Assembly (NCBI GenBank): GCA_951217055.1
Contig: OX578278.1
Span: forward strand, 30,765,105 to 30,829,104
Direction of reading: 5' to 3'
Length of the DNA: 64,000 nucleotides
DNA from: Gerris lacustris
Taxonomy: Eukaryota > Arthropoda > Insecta > Hemiptera > Gerridae
The notes under the pieces are model-generated. The model had not been told where the DNA came from, did no database searches, and saw nothing but the letters and a program-made list of their open reading frames with translations. The translations under genes were made by a program, and so were the position numbers. This document shows, piece by piece, positions 54,466 to 64,000 of the stretch (position 1 is its first letter; each line of letters begins with the position of its first letter).

Positions 54466-57137
54466 TGAATAAAATATAATAAAGGACTTTCATTCCAAAA
54501 AACAACCAACTACGTTTATAAAAAAACCTCAAGTCCACAAAAGAACAACTCCAATAAATAACATTCTAATAAATAAAAGTACCCATAATGTAGACAGTTA
54601 GGATGTCTCTTTCTAATGTGCCACCTTAAGGCAAGATTAAGAGGCCCTACACATGTCCAGACCAGACCTCCCTACTCAACCGAAGTCCCTGACAATTCCG
54701 GTCGGGGACATCTCTATAGATATCCCCACCAAACCAAGAGACCTAGTCCCGACCACCCTACCAAATAATCTTCAGTTGACAACACAATCTCGTGTGGTGA
54801 AACTTGTGTGTGACAAGATAGCTCCATATTTTTAAAAGCAACAAAAATTGGTTTGGCTCTTGCCATGAAGCTCCTTACCAGCGAAGACAAAGGAAAAAGA
54901 GAAGTTTGTGGGCTAAGAAGTGTCAGCTGGAAAGTAAAAAATTCACTCATATGAATTTACTTCGGCAATTGGACGGAAACGATTTCTGAATTTAAATATG
55001 TCGGTCTGTTGACACGTGGAGCCTAAACTATTGGGTTGATTTGGAAGAAAAAATTCGACGTATAGGTTCAGAAAAATCATACCACAAGGCGAAAAATTAA
55101 TTTTGGGGGCGCTACCTTCCAAAAACTGAAGAAATGTGTTAGTCGATCTATTTGTAAATTTTAATAGTTTTTTGGAGTGCTTAACCCTCCCCCCTAGTCA
55201 AAAATTAAGTCCTATGCCACTAAGACGGCCAAAATCCATTTTGCCTGTGGCGGTAAATAGTGTAGCACTGGTGCTGCCAGGGAACTTGACATTAAGTTTG
55301 TAGGTTCAGAGTTGAGACTTTTGACACTCAGATTGGCCAACCTATATAGGAAACAATTAAGCCATAGGCCTGTGGGAGGGATGTGGCCAGTGACCTTTTG
55401 TTTGCCCAGTTGGCCTGCCCTTGAATTCAAAATCCTGGCCTCTCATTGGTTCCCCACCCCAATTTTTTGATTTTCCTGTGCTGTCAAAAGTCACAACTTT
55501 TATCGAAATAACTGCAGGGAATCATTCGGAATCACTAGAGAGAAGGTGGCTTTAAAATTGTTATAGAGGTTTTAAGTTTTAAATAATTCTAGCTTTATAG
55601 GGGTCTTATGAAAGGCAGTGGTGGACAAGGTTAAAATAATAACAGTTTGATTTGTGTGTGAATGTGAAGCTATTGTGAGTGCTCATGTTCAAAAACTTCA
55701 TTATTTTAATCTTTATAAATTTATGAGTAGTAGCAAATATAAAAAAACAAAATACAATTTTCCAAAATTACTTCACAGTGAAGTATGCTATCTGTTAATG
55801 AGCGGAAGAGAACAAGGGATGTCCAATGAGCCCAGTAATCCTGTGGAACCTGCTAAGTTACACGACTTTGTCCATAGGACCAGTAGCTTTGTCTTTTGGC
55901 ACATTCCATGGTTGGTAGAGAGTTAATCTATGGTCCAATTAAGGCTGACCTCATATCTGACCCTAACACCCAGGAAATGCCCACAGCAAATCCAGTAGAA
56001 ACAGTTATAGGACATATCCTGGATGTTCAAAATATAAATATTAAAAATAACAAACAGCTGACAAAACTATTAAGTGATCAGGTACAAATACCTCTTAATG
56101 TTAACCCCATCTTGAGTTCCCTGGTAGTGATTTTAAAATGTTTCACCAAAAGAGACAAGTAAAATGTCCAAATAAACGTATTGTAAATCAAGTATTTCTT
56201 AGTTATGAGCAATTTTTGGATTTTGAAAATAATTCAAACTATTTGAGTAAACTAGAAAAAATTAGGTGGTAGGAATATTAGCAGTCATAATCAAACAAAA
56301 AAACAGTTAGTAGTCGTGTCAAAATGTACATGTTGATGTGTGTATGTAGTTATTTGACAGGAGACATTCCGATTCAACCGTATTCAGAATGGATACTTAA
56401 ACCTCACACCATAAATTGTTTTAATATTTTGCACATTTCTGGATATTTCAAAGCTTTCACTTAAGACACCATCTTTTGTACAATATAATAATTTTGTACA
56501 ATGTTTTAATCAATGTAATAATGAAAAGATTAAATCAGATAACATGTTTTAATATAAGCAAAAAAACATTAGAAAATATCTTTATTTACCCCACAGTAAA
56601 ATTCTCTCCGAACCAACTTCAACTTAGAATTTACATCAAATAATTTTACCAACAATTCTATCAACATATCTGTTGCAATTCAATAATCAGTTATGTTTTA
56701 CATTACAATATGTTGTGAAGGTCTCAATATAGTTTTATAGAACATTACGTCGACTAATGGAAACTAAGAGTGACCTAAATTGGATATCCATAAAACATCC
56801 TTAATGTGCCTGCTTTTTTAAAAATTTATCCATGGCTATCATTAGGATACCCCCGGTTAAGGCATCCAAAATGGAATTACCATTGGGGAACCTACAGAAA
56901 AGTGATCATGAATAATAATTCAATTTGGAGAAGGTCTTAGGAATCAGTTGTGCTATTTAGGCTTCTCTGTTGTTTCATTTTTCACACTTTTCTTTTTTAT
57001 TTATTGTACACAAAAAGTCTCAACGCATCAGAAATTGTCATCCTTTTGGTAATGATGCAGGAGGTCAAAATAAGAACTTTACAGTGATTTGTTTTATTCG
57101 ATACATTTTTAATATTAGTAGTGGATTAGATTCTTCG
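54466..57137. other. Unclassified; two unrecognised open frames
   Basis: 55654-55926 and 55896-56162 (plus strand, different frames) are open and are followed by AATAAA at 56170-56175. Their products (MSNEPSNPVEPAKLHDFVHR; PTANPVETVIGHILDVQNIN) look protein-like, but I know no relative. They could be parts of a terminal exon, for example of the same gene as 53697-53967, or noise. 54653-54835 is another open frame without a domain. About 54985-55110 is a family B fragment. Confidence 0.3.
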
Positions 57138-57387
57138 GTAATAACCAGAGACGGGACGTTTATGACTTTTATTTTTCCATTTCATGACCTTTATTCTATG
57201 ACTTTTATGACTTTTATTATCCTGTTTTATGACGTTTATTTTAGAAAATCGGTTGTTTTATGACCTTTTAGCCAAAAGTATGACGTTTATTTTCTGTGAA
57301 AATTTAGGCTTTATGTGAAGCATTTCGTTATTTTGGAGGGAAACAGTTCAAAAGAGATTTCAATATCTCATAGATACAAAATTATAT

Positions 57388-57882
57388 TTACAATATATGT
57401 AATAAATGATAATAATTAACATTGTAAAAAGTAATCATGTGTTGTTCTATATTCTCCAGCGTTAAATTGGTTCTTTTGTCCGTCAGTAGAATTTTAAACT
57501 TGGAAAAAGACCTTTCGACGTCGGCAGATGAGGTGGGAGCAAATTTCATGCATGACAAGACATTTGCTTTTGCACACCCTTCAGTCAGGCAGCTATGGCC
57601 TGGGCGTGTTTCCACCCAGGATTCCTTGAGAGAACAGCAGTGAACTTTTCTTTCACTTTTTCCCCCACTCTGCCAACCCAATCGGTACCGCAAAGGGTCT
57701 TGATTTTTTCGACGCCGTTTGGAAAATAGCATATCCTGTTTTTGTAAACCTTCTATTATGTCAGGAAATGTCCCAAAGTTGTCGTTGATGTAGTTCAGGA
57801 GGGTTTCCAGTCCTGGAGCCTTTAGAACTTCTTTTGCATTGCGAATTGACGGCGCCTCTCCAGCATCCAATGAAGCTAAGAC
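57388..57882 (-). pseudogene. hAT transposase, C-terminal part
   Basis: It contains FAPTSSADVERSFSKFKILL followed by TDKRTNLTLENIEQHMI, the canonical hAT C-terminal dimerisation region. Upstream is LASLDAGEAPSIRNAKEVLK. The DDE catalytic core is missing, so the piece cannot transpose on its own. It joins the N-terminal piece in another frame near 57880. Confidence 0.88.
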
Positions 57883-58031
57883 CTTGAAGACTCCAGATAC
57901 AAAGTAGGTGTAGAACTTACCTGTTTATCACATGTCTTACAGAAGAATGTTTCACCTTCCAAAGAAAAGTCTACCTCCTCTGACACCCACTTACGCTTAA
58001 GCGTTAATTTGTTTGCAGAAGTTTTCGGCAT
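57876..58031 (-). pseudogene. hAT transposase, N-terminal part
   Basis: The start is ATG at 58031 (MPKTSANKLTLKRKWVSEE). EGETFFCKTCDKQV is the first half of a BED-type zinc finger; the second half is gone. A GTAAGT follows CDKQ, but an in-phase acceptor would give an intron of only 38 nt, so a deletion or frameshift is more likely than splicing. Confidence 0.7.
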
Positions 58032-58667
58032 TCTTACACGAGTAGAATCTATTAAGAAACTAGTTACACTAGTAAAATTAATCAAGAAACAAGTAACACG
58101 AGTTTCTTATTCGTGTTACTTGTCATCAAATGAGCAATTGAACATTCTACTCCCTTACCATGAATATATACAAAATTTTAATTATAGAACAGCCAATCAG
58201 GAGACTGCCCAACCCAATGGGTTTACTATTGGCTGACTGGAGAATCTATCTTAAACTTCCTGGATCCTAATCCAGGAGAAGTTGTTCCAAGAAGGAGCCA
58301 ATCAGGAGCCCTATTTTGGAATTAGGGATGACAGTCGGTGACTCCCTGGTTGTAGGTATGCATAAGCGCATTAGTTAAGTCCGAAAGTGGTCAGGGAATT
58401 AAGAGCCCAGGCCTATCACTAAGCTGGTGTAAGGGTTTTTTGTTCGAACTGCACTTTTACCTGGAACCGGACCACAAATGTTCAATTTAAACATTTTCTT
58501 TAACAAAAAAATAAAACATTTTTGCTAAACATTCGGCAAAAAAGGCCATTTTATGACGTTTATTCCAAGAAACCCCTATTTTATGACGTTTATGCGTAAA
58601 ATGGCTATTTTATGACAAAATCATATGACTATGACGTTTATGACTTTTTCCCGTCTCTGGTAATAAC

Positions 58668-59348
58668 ATACCCCAAAACGGTCACTTAATGTTTCTTAGG
58701 GGAGGGAGGAGGGTAATTATTTAAATTTTAAATGAAACTTTTAGATGTATCATGCTGATTGGAATGGAACAACTTTCAGGCCAATTGAATCATTCCAAAT
58801 TGAGATATGATAGGTTTTATTGAGTAAAACTTTGTTCTCAATAAAACATATCATATCTCGAATTGATCATACATTCTATTAGAGTTATCAACACCTCAAT
58901 GGACTCATTTCATTTAAAGTTTTATTAATTGCCTGCCTTAAAAAAACATTGTTCCACCCCCATAATTATAGGGACTCTTCAGATATTCAAGACTAAGTCA
59001 TATAAACTAAATTTCATGAATGGACAGTTTCTTTTTGTCTATTTTAAGTAATTAAAAGTCCTACTTAATCAGTATAAAAATTTAAAATTCTTATTTTTAT
59101 TTTTATAATTATTAAAAAATGCTACTATATCAACAAATAAATTTTTGTTTTAAGAAAATGCATTTGATTGTTTAAGTCCTGTCTCATCTGAAAATCTAGA
59201 CTTTACAATCTAAAATTTAGATTTTCCAAAAAGGTCTTAAAATGGACATTCATCGTTTTCTCCCGACACCCCTAAATAAACAAGACCTATAGAATCAATT
59301 GAAAATAGAAGATACATTTGAAAAATTTACTTTTCTCCCCCGCTGGGC
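58668..59348. other. No gene seen; hairpin at 58795-58862
   Basis: attgagatatgataggtttt and aataaaacatatcatatctc form an imperfect hairpin with about 25-bp arms (58799-58860). The rest is AT-rich upstream DNA of the pelle-like gene. Confidence 0.45.
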
Positions 59349-59473
59349 AATATAAAAACTCCTAATTTCTTCCCACCTATTCTATATCGTCGTTCTTATC
59401 CCAATATACTGGTGGCTAGGGTATTATAGTCTGTTGCGTAATCTAGCTGTATGTTGTAGTGAAGGTTGCCAAG
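59349..59473 (+). promoter_or_regulatory. Putative core promoter and 5' UTR of the pelle/IRAK4-like gene
   Basis: TATAAAAAC at about 59352 is followed about 30 nt later by a possible start region (about 59380, ttctatatcg). The first ATG in frame is at 59474, with an in-frame TAG at 59444-59446. An upstream non-coding exon cannot be excluded. Confidence 0.4.
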
Positions 59474-59640
59474 ATGGTTGGCTCAGAGAAAGTGGACAAG
59501 GAACTGAGACACATACCTGCCAGTCAACTCTTGGACCTGTGTACTATCCTCGACATCGACCACTCTTGGAAGACTCTTATGTCTGCCATAAAGAGCGACT
59601 GTCAACCTGACCAACCTAAATACTCTGTAGAACATATGCG
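59474..59640 (+). CDS. pll: pelle/IRAK4-like kinase, exon 1 (death domain, first half)
   Basis: The exon encodes MVGSEKVDKELRHIPASQLL and onward, with LCTILDIDHSWKTLMSAI, the pattern of the first helices of a death domain of the Pelle/IRAK4 type (Toll/IL-1 receptor signalling kinases that bind MyD88 or Tube). It ends YSVEHMR at a consensus donor (cg|gtaagt, 59641) in phase 2. Exon 2 at 63202 restores the frame and continues the same domain. The in-frame stop at 59444 and no other upstream ATG favour this start. The kinase domain would lie beyond the window. Tube, which shares this death domain, is an alternative. Confidence 0.75.
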
Positions 59641-59689
59641 GTAAGTTCTTTCTTAAATTCACTCGACAACAACTGAAGGGCGACCACTA

Positions 59690-59850
59690 AAGGTGGATTC
59701 ACACCTACGGTCACAGTCAAATCACAGCCTTGTCTCAGTCCAACCCTTTCCCACTTATCAAACCCCAGTCAGTTAAAGCTAGAATAGAATTTCCTTGTTG
59801 ACGTGACGTGAATAGAGAGAACTATGGTTTCCTTAGAGACTGCCTGGAGA
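59690..59850 (+). repeat. Dispersed repeat family E, copy 2
   Basis: It begins aaaggtggattcacacctac followed by ggtcacagtcaa, matching 34267 and the complement of 62845-62875. It lies 50 bp inside the intron. Confidence 0.45.
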
Positions 59851-60180
59851 GCTGGGAACCCTTTATCAATCAGCTAGACAGGTAGCATTCGTCTCCACCG
59901 TATAAGTGTTTTAAATATATACCCCTGGAAAAGTGAATTCATGTCCGTCAGTTCTTCTTCCTACCCATCCTTCCTTTTGTCAACATTAGATTCTCTATGT
60001 ATTAAAGTAATGCCTCTTAGAAAATAAACCCTATATAGAATAGCGCTACTTTTAGAGTTTAGATGAAGAAGTTAGGCCTCGATCCCAAGTACATTTTTGT
60101 GTAGGTGCACAATATACTTATATACTTATTGAGAAAAAATGAAGGGGAGTTTGCAAAATTATATCCATAACTAGTGTATG

Positions 60181-60507
60181 AGTTGAGTAGTGATGGACAT
60201 TTTAAGGTGTAAATAAAATTAACAGTTTTATACATGTTACTGTGAGACTTACTAAGAATTGTTAAATATAATGTTAATTTCTGTCTTAAGAATTGTTAAG
60301 TTTGTTTTTAATCATAGTTAATTTTAGAATATAGTTACCATGCATTTTTTTCAATTGAATCACATTTATATTAATTTTCATTTAATGATTGTTTTATAAT
60401 AAGAACTTTTTAGTGAAGATGACCTTTTGGGGTCGAAACGTCTCACAGTAACATGTATTAAACTGTTAAGTTTATTTACACCTTAAATGTCCATCACTAC
60501 TCAACTT
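60181..60507. repeat. Inverted repeat bounded by a hammerhead-like cleavage site
   Basis: The left arm, 60181-60245, and the right arm, 60443-60507, are reverse complements over about 65 bp (agttgagtagtgatggacat and its complement). The right arm starts exactly after the predicted cleavage position 60442. Between the arms is AT-rich DNA with the hammerhead-like core at its right end. Confidence 0.7.
60411..60442 (+). ncRNA. Hammerhead-like core, probably impaired
   Basis: It reads GUGAAGA, stem II (gacc/ggtc type: gacctttt ggggtc), GAAAC, GUC. The first core C is replaced by G, which should weaken the active site. The rest fits the core at 23310-23343. Confidence 0.5.
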
Positions 60508-60597
60508 ATCAATTTATAACAAGGTGCTCTTCAAATTTATGTTTATAAATTTTAAACTAGTGTGTGTTGAAACTAAATTTCACTAGTACTCACCATG

Positions 60598-61225
60598 TTA
60601 AGAATTTGATGACATAACTTGTTTTTTTTTTATAAATTGTTATATTTACGGTACTCTTTTACTATGTTACCTACCATAACAGAAAAGAAAGTGGTGGGTA
60701 CAAAGTAAGAGAGGCACACCCATACGTCTTTTTTACCTTGTTACCCACCTATAATTCTTAAGAATAAAAAATATAATTCTTGGCTGTCAGATACCTTGTT
60801 GCCCTTTTTTTACTGAGAAAATAAAACCCTAAAATAACATAGTTTCTTACTAGCCTGTAATTCCCTTAAAAAGCTTTAAGCAACTAAACTCAATAAAAAA
60901 AATTTACATATATAAATAGAGTAAAATAAACAAAGAAAAAATATTATATATCTACGAATGAATCCAGTGACAATTGATAGGTATCTATAAAATGTTGAAA
61001 AGTAGGATGGGTAACAAAGTAAATAACTATTAAGACAGAAGGCAATGTATGTTTAGTCCAATGTACTTTGGGACGAAGGAATATCACACTTTAGTATATA
61101 TAATTTCGAAATAAATACGGTGAGTAACAAAGTAAGTGTCTAAATTACTTTATTTTTAATATTCTAAAATAAAATCAATTCCACTCTTGCTTTAAACTCT
61201 ACATTCTTTTGGTTATGGGAACCAG
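60598..61225 (+). pseudogene. Decayed copia-1-type LTR, split by other DNA
   Basis: 60598-60660 (ttaagaatttgatgacataacttg and onward) matches the LTR start. About 61166-61199 (tcaattccactcttgctt, aactctacattctttt) matches its end, followed by ggttatgggaaccagac, the primer site. About 500 bp of unrelated DNA with (acc)taccata / gtaacaaagta motifs separates them. Confidence 0.6.
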
Positions 61226-61238
61226 ACATTATTTTTTA

Positions 61239-61298
61239 AAAAAATACGTGTGGTGTCGTGGGACGGGTGTCCCACGACACCACACGTATTTTTTTTCG
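61239..61298. repeat. Perfect 25-bp-stem hairpin
   Basis: The arm aatacgtgtggtgtcgtggg (preceded by A, followed by ac) at 61240-61264 pairs perfectly with 61269-61293 around a 4-nt loop, gggt. It abuts the decayed copia primer site and may be an end of the next insertion; ccgtaaggaacttcgttcc at about 62290-62309 could be the other end. Confidence 0.7.
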
Positions 61299-61705
61299 AT
61301 CCTACCACCCGGTTCCTTACGCTTTATATTAAATATAAATTATATAATTACAGTGCTAAGTATACGATACTGCTAACTACTTATACATGGCGGAGTTAGA
61401 ATAAGAGACAAAATTAAAAGTAACTATTTGTACTAGCGGAGTTAAGGCAAAATTAAAAGAAAAACTTTTTATTATCTTTGAAAAGAGCGTCTTACAATAA
61501 ATGATGTATTGTAAATTGAGAAAAAAAGTTAATTTTGATTAGTTTATAATTAAAGCAGATGGTTGTAGAGAAGAAAAGAACTGTCCCATCAGACCTCCTT
61601 CGGCGAATCTCCAATTAAAATATTATAATATAAAATATAAATCACCAACACTAAACACATTCTGCTTGTATCAGGTTGAAATTTTACATGCCTGTTTCAA
61701 TTGTA
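61299..61705. other. AT-rich intronic DNA, no gene seen
   Basis: No ORF or known repeat was recognised. Confidence 0.4.
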
Positions 61706-61844
61706 CTTTAGACCAGTGGTTCTTAACCGGGGGGGCCGCAGCCCCCCAGGGGGCCTCGAAAGGTATTTAGGTACTATATATATTGTATTTGGAGATTTTA
61801 AGGGGGCCGTGGTTACCAAAAGGTTAAGAACCACTGCTTTAGAC
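61706..61844. mobile_element. hAT MITE (123 bp) with 8-bp TSD
   Basis: The element is 61714-61836, with ends CAGTGGTTCTTAACC and GGTTAAGAACCACTG (15-bp perfect inverted repeat). It is flanked by the perfect 8-bp duplication ctttagac (61706-61713 and 61837-61844). Confidence 0.93.
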
Positions 61845-62375
61845 GATGTGTATGAAGTTTTATTGAAATCGTTACGTAAGAACGTAAGATATCAGTAAAA
61901 ACGTTGTTTTCTTTATTTAAAACTTTTAGGTCCGCTTTAATCAATTTATTAATTCATAGCAGTGTCGGTGTTCGTTTTAATAAAAAAAAATATTTATAAA
62001 AGTTGTTTGTCTCATTAAATTGACGATGTTAGAATTTTTTCCCGTCCAAAAAATCCGAATTTTAAATTTGAAGCTTATGTTTACGTGAGCGTTGCGCGTG
62101 AACGCTTGGGCGGATAACGTGGTCCAACGAACTCAGCCTGGGCATTGGTAAAATGAACATGTGTACCAAATTTCAACCAACTCGGTGATCTTTTACTCAA
62201 GTTATTGTCATCGGTAGATTTCGTGACGGATTTTGCATGACAGTGATTTTGGTCGTTTTTTTTCGGATTTACTCCCGGGCTCCAGAACGTGCCGTAAGGA
62301 ACTTCGTTCCAATAAATAAATAATTTCTCTCAAATTTAAAATCGGTAAAACTTTTAAACATTTGAATTCTTAACA
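61845..62375. other. Unclassified intronic DNA
   Basis: It includes accaaatttcaaccaactcg and ggcggataacgtggtcc, phrases typical of dispersed repeats, but no second copy is in this window. Confidence 0.35.
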
Positions 62376-62470
62376 TTTATTTAAATAATAAGTATTAAAA
62401 AATGAGTTTGTTTCCATTAAATTTTTCATGTAATAAGTTTCCTCAATTTAATAGTGAAAATTTTAAAATA
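62376..62470 (+). pseudogene. Fragment of a copia-1-type leader and gag start
   Basis: atttatttaaataataagta, then atgagtttgtttccattaaa and gtttcctcaatttaatagtg, parallel 4256-4372 with scattered substitutions. It belongs with the decayed LTR at 60598-61225, displaced by later insertions. Confidence 0.65.
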
Positions 62471-62559
62471 TTGCTGAACACTTTGTCCTCGGATGTATTC
62501 AATTAATTGCTCATCATCCATCCCGGTAAAACATAAGAGAACAACAACAAGACAAACAA

Positions 62560-62880
62560 GGGCACATTAACAAAACTCTGTGGCAATAAAGAGAAGCTCT
62601 GATAAGCTTAGATAAGAGCCAAACTGAGGGTTGACTGACTGCTAAGGGCACAGAACGGTTGATGTACGCTAAGGGTCATGCAACAGTCTGGATCGCTTTG
62701 AAAGCAACCCTGAGTGGACTGAGACCTAAATGTTCCCGGGACCAAGACCTGAGAGTGACTGGACCAGGACTGAAGGTATGAATGCTCCCATTTCAAAATA
62801 GAAAGGGTTCCTGACCTGACTGAATCATACTGTTGTAGCCCTGATCATAACCGTAAGTGTCAATCCACCTTATGAGCAAC
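62560..62880 (-). repeat. Dispersed repeat family E, copy 3
   Basis: The right end, ataaccgtaagtgtcaatcc followed by acctt, is the complement of the family E start. The body (gttgactgactgctaagggc, gaccaagacctgagagtgac) has no coding potential. Confidence 0.4.
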
Positions 62881-63201
62881 AACTGAATTACACTAAGAGT
62901 AAAATAATCTAGTTTTTGTTGGACTTTAACAGCAAAGGTTATGATTATTATACACTTTAACTTATTGAAATTTGGGTAATTCTTTAGATTGTTACTTCCT
63001 ATGTTTTTTTTTTTTTTTTAGAATATAAATGGGTGATTATTTATACATTCCTTGGTCTTAATAACTATGAAGACAAAGAGATGTCTAGTCCAATGTACTT
63101 TGGGTCAAAGGAATATCATACTTCTGTTTTTATAAAGGTGTTACAGTCTAAAGAAGTGCCGAAATTTGTGTATTGAAATATTTTTGTGAATATATTTACA
63201 G

Positions 63202-63371
63202 TATGGTGGAGCAAGCAGGGGAGCTCCAGAAGCGATCTTGTAGTGAGATACTGCTGGAGGAGTGGAGTACCAGTGGTAGGAACAGACCTAGCTACAGCTC
63301 TCTCCTTGCTTACCTGGTACAGTGTCAGCTCTTCAGAGCGGCCGACTATGTCCACTATACACTTTTACAAC
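63202..63371 (+). CDS. pll: pelle/IRAK4-like kinase, exon 2 (death domain, second half)
   Basis: The acceptor atatttacag precedes 63202, and the first base completes the split codon from exon 1. The peptide MVEQAGELQKRSCSEILLEE, then W and SYSSLLAYLVQCQLFRAADY, matches the second half of Pelle/IRAK4 death domains, where a conserved (S)P(S/T).ELL..W segment precedes the last helices. The exon end is uncertain: a weak donor gtcagt at 63372 is the best candidate after YVHYTLLQ, since the frame beyond becomes AT-rich and unlike the domain. Later exons lie outside the window. Confidence 0.7.
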
Positions 63372-64000
63372 GTCAGTTCAACTTTTTTTTATATTATTAC
63401 CTGGAAAAGATAGTTTCGCTATATGAAATCTGGGTATTGCAAGCTTTCACCCACTTTTAACTTCCAAATGCAACTTATTGCCTTAAAACCTATTTATATT
63501 AACATGTTAATCTATGTACTAACATAAAATTAAAGTTTTGTCTGTACATTGATCAGAATTGCAAAATGGATGGATACTTGTTCATTTATTATATAACAAA
63601 AACCTAAACAGCTATAACTTTTTCCTGTCTGTCCTCTGCATACGCCTGACTTTATAGGCAAAAAAATACTAGACTTAGTATATTTATTTTTATACATGGT
63701 GTGTGCTAACATGTGACCCATGTTGCAGTCTTTGTTTCATAAAGAAACATTAAGTAGAACCGGAGTTATTAAATATTTACTGGTTCTTAATGCAACATTG
63801 CCCTACTTTTATTAAATATTTACATTTATCTCTAACTCAGATAGAGGGTATTTATTTGGAATAAAAGTCCTTTTTAAAAAAATTTTTTATTACATTAGAT
63901 AAAAATTTTGATGTAATAAAAAATCTTTTTAAAAAGGACTTTTATTCCAAATAAATACCCTCTTTCTGAGTTTGAAATTCTAAAGAAGTCCACTATACCT
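63372..64000. other. Putative intron 2 start; palindrome at 63838-63969
   Basis: The segment is AT-rich. 63838-63969 is a near-perfect inverted repeat (agagggtatttatttggaat and its complement, arms about 60 bp, centre near 63904). Nothing else was recognised up to the window edge. Confidence 0.5.

Larger units (their letters stand above)
57138..58667 (-). mobile_element. Deleted hAT element with 8-bp TSD
   Basis: The element is 57146-58659, with ends CAGAGACGGGA and TCCCGTCTCTG. It is flanked by the perfect 8-bp duplication gtaataac (57138-57145 and 58660-58667). Many copies of tatgac(g/t)tttat line both ends, as expected for transposase-binding subterminal repeats. Inside, on the minus strand, are the first and last parts of a transposase. 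At 1.5 kb it is a non-autonomous deletion derivative. Confidence 0.92.
59641..63201 (+). other. pll: Intron 1 of the pelle/IRAK4-like gene
   Basis: It spans donor gtaagt at 59641 to acceptor tatatttacag at 63191-63201. The 3561-bp intron holds family E sequence, a hammerhead-bearing inverted repeat, decayed copia-1 pieces, a 25-bp-stem hairpin and an hAT MITE. Confidence 0.7.

Noticed and set aside
57883..57920. Intron in the hAT transposase
   Set aside because: Donor and in-phase acceptor exist, but the interval is only 38 nt, shorter than normal animal introns; a deletion or frameshift explains it equally well.
63173..63460. Continuous 95-codon ORF as the gene at the right edge
   Set aside because: Only 63203-63371 resembles a death domain. 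The rest before and after is intron-like, and the ATG is internal to an exon.

Overview
The window is animal (eukaryotic) genomic DNA, most probably from an arthropod and probably an insect. It is AT-rich. Its host gene content is spliced, it carries poly(A)-tailed and LTR retroelements, hAT and Tc1/mariner-like DNA elements with exact target-site duplications (TSDs), long fold-back elements, (TA)n arrays and many poly-G/poly-C runs. There are no operons, bacterial genes or CRISPR arrays. The species cannot be named from sequence alone. Almost everything here is transposable-element DNA. The one host gene I recognise is the 5' end of a pelle/IRAK4-type gene at the right edge: two exons encode a death domain and are separated by a 3.56 kb intron.

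The left half (4035-27070) is one composite locus. A copia-type element with very short, identical 124-bp LTRs (4040-4163 and 26942-27065), a perfect 5-bp TSD (gctat), a copia-type tRNA-iMet-half primer site and an open gag-pol frame was hit by a Ty3/gypsy-type element. The gypsy insertion lies between gag and protease and has a 4-bp TSD (agtg). The gypsy element has 1691-bp LTRs, gag, a -1 frameshift signal (GGGAAAC), pol broken by one in-frame stop, and a third ORF of unknown function with its own TATA box and initiator. Its LTRs contain the most striking structure in the window: 21 hairpins, each about 21 nt, with covarying 7-bp stems and a near-constant 7-nt loop GNNACCA. The order of pieces is abnormal: copia gag | gypsy LTR | copia pol (cut at 9311) | gypsy interior without its 5' end | gypsy LTR | complete copia pol. 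The 4.2 kb block 5112-9311 recurs at 15439-19638, apparently without change. This is either a recent unequal exchange between a solo-LTR allele and a full-length allele, or an assembly chimera of two haplotypes.

The tail of the copia element (20086-26930) is filled with secondary insertions: an inverted-repeat element holding a PIF/Harbinger-like remnant with a MADF-like segment, a 773-bp near-perfect palindrome with a hammerhead-ribozyme-like core in each arm, and dispersed repeats. To its right are an hAT derivative (27232-28068), a second copia family in reverse orientation (30136-32859, internally deleted, 213-bp LTRs, TSD caaac) and a 1.04 kb TA-flanked fold-back. Further right are tandem repeats, a 5'-truncated non-LTR retrotransposon tail carrying an RNase H domain (48124-48645), a 2.4 kb palindrome (49148-51526) and a deleted hAT element with 8-bp TSD (57146-58659).

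Hammerhead-like cores of the Penelope type (CUGANGA - stem II - GAAA) appear at five places: 22697-22730, 23310-23343, 28347-28381, 54430-54462 and 60411-60442. One inverted-repeat boundary coincides with a predicted ribozyme cleavage site. Dispersed families are called A to E below for convenience; these labels are mine. All identities were judged by eye, and no database search was possible.
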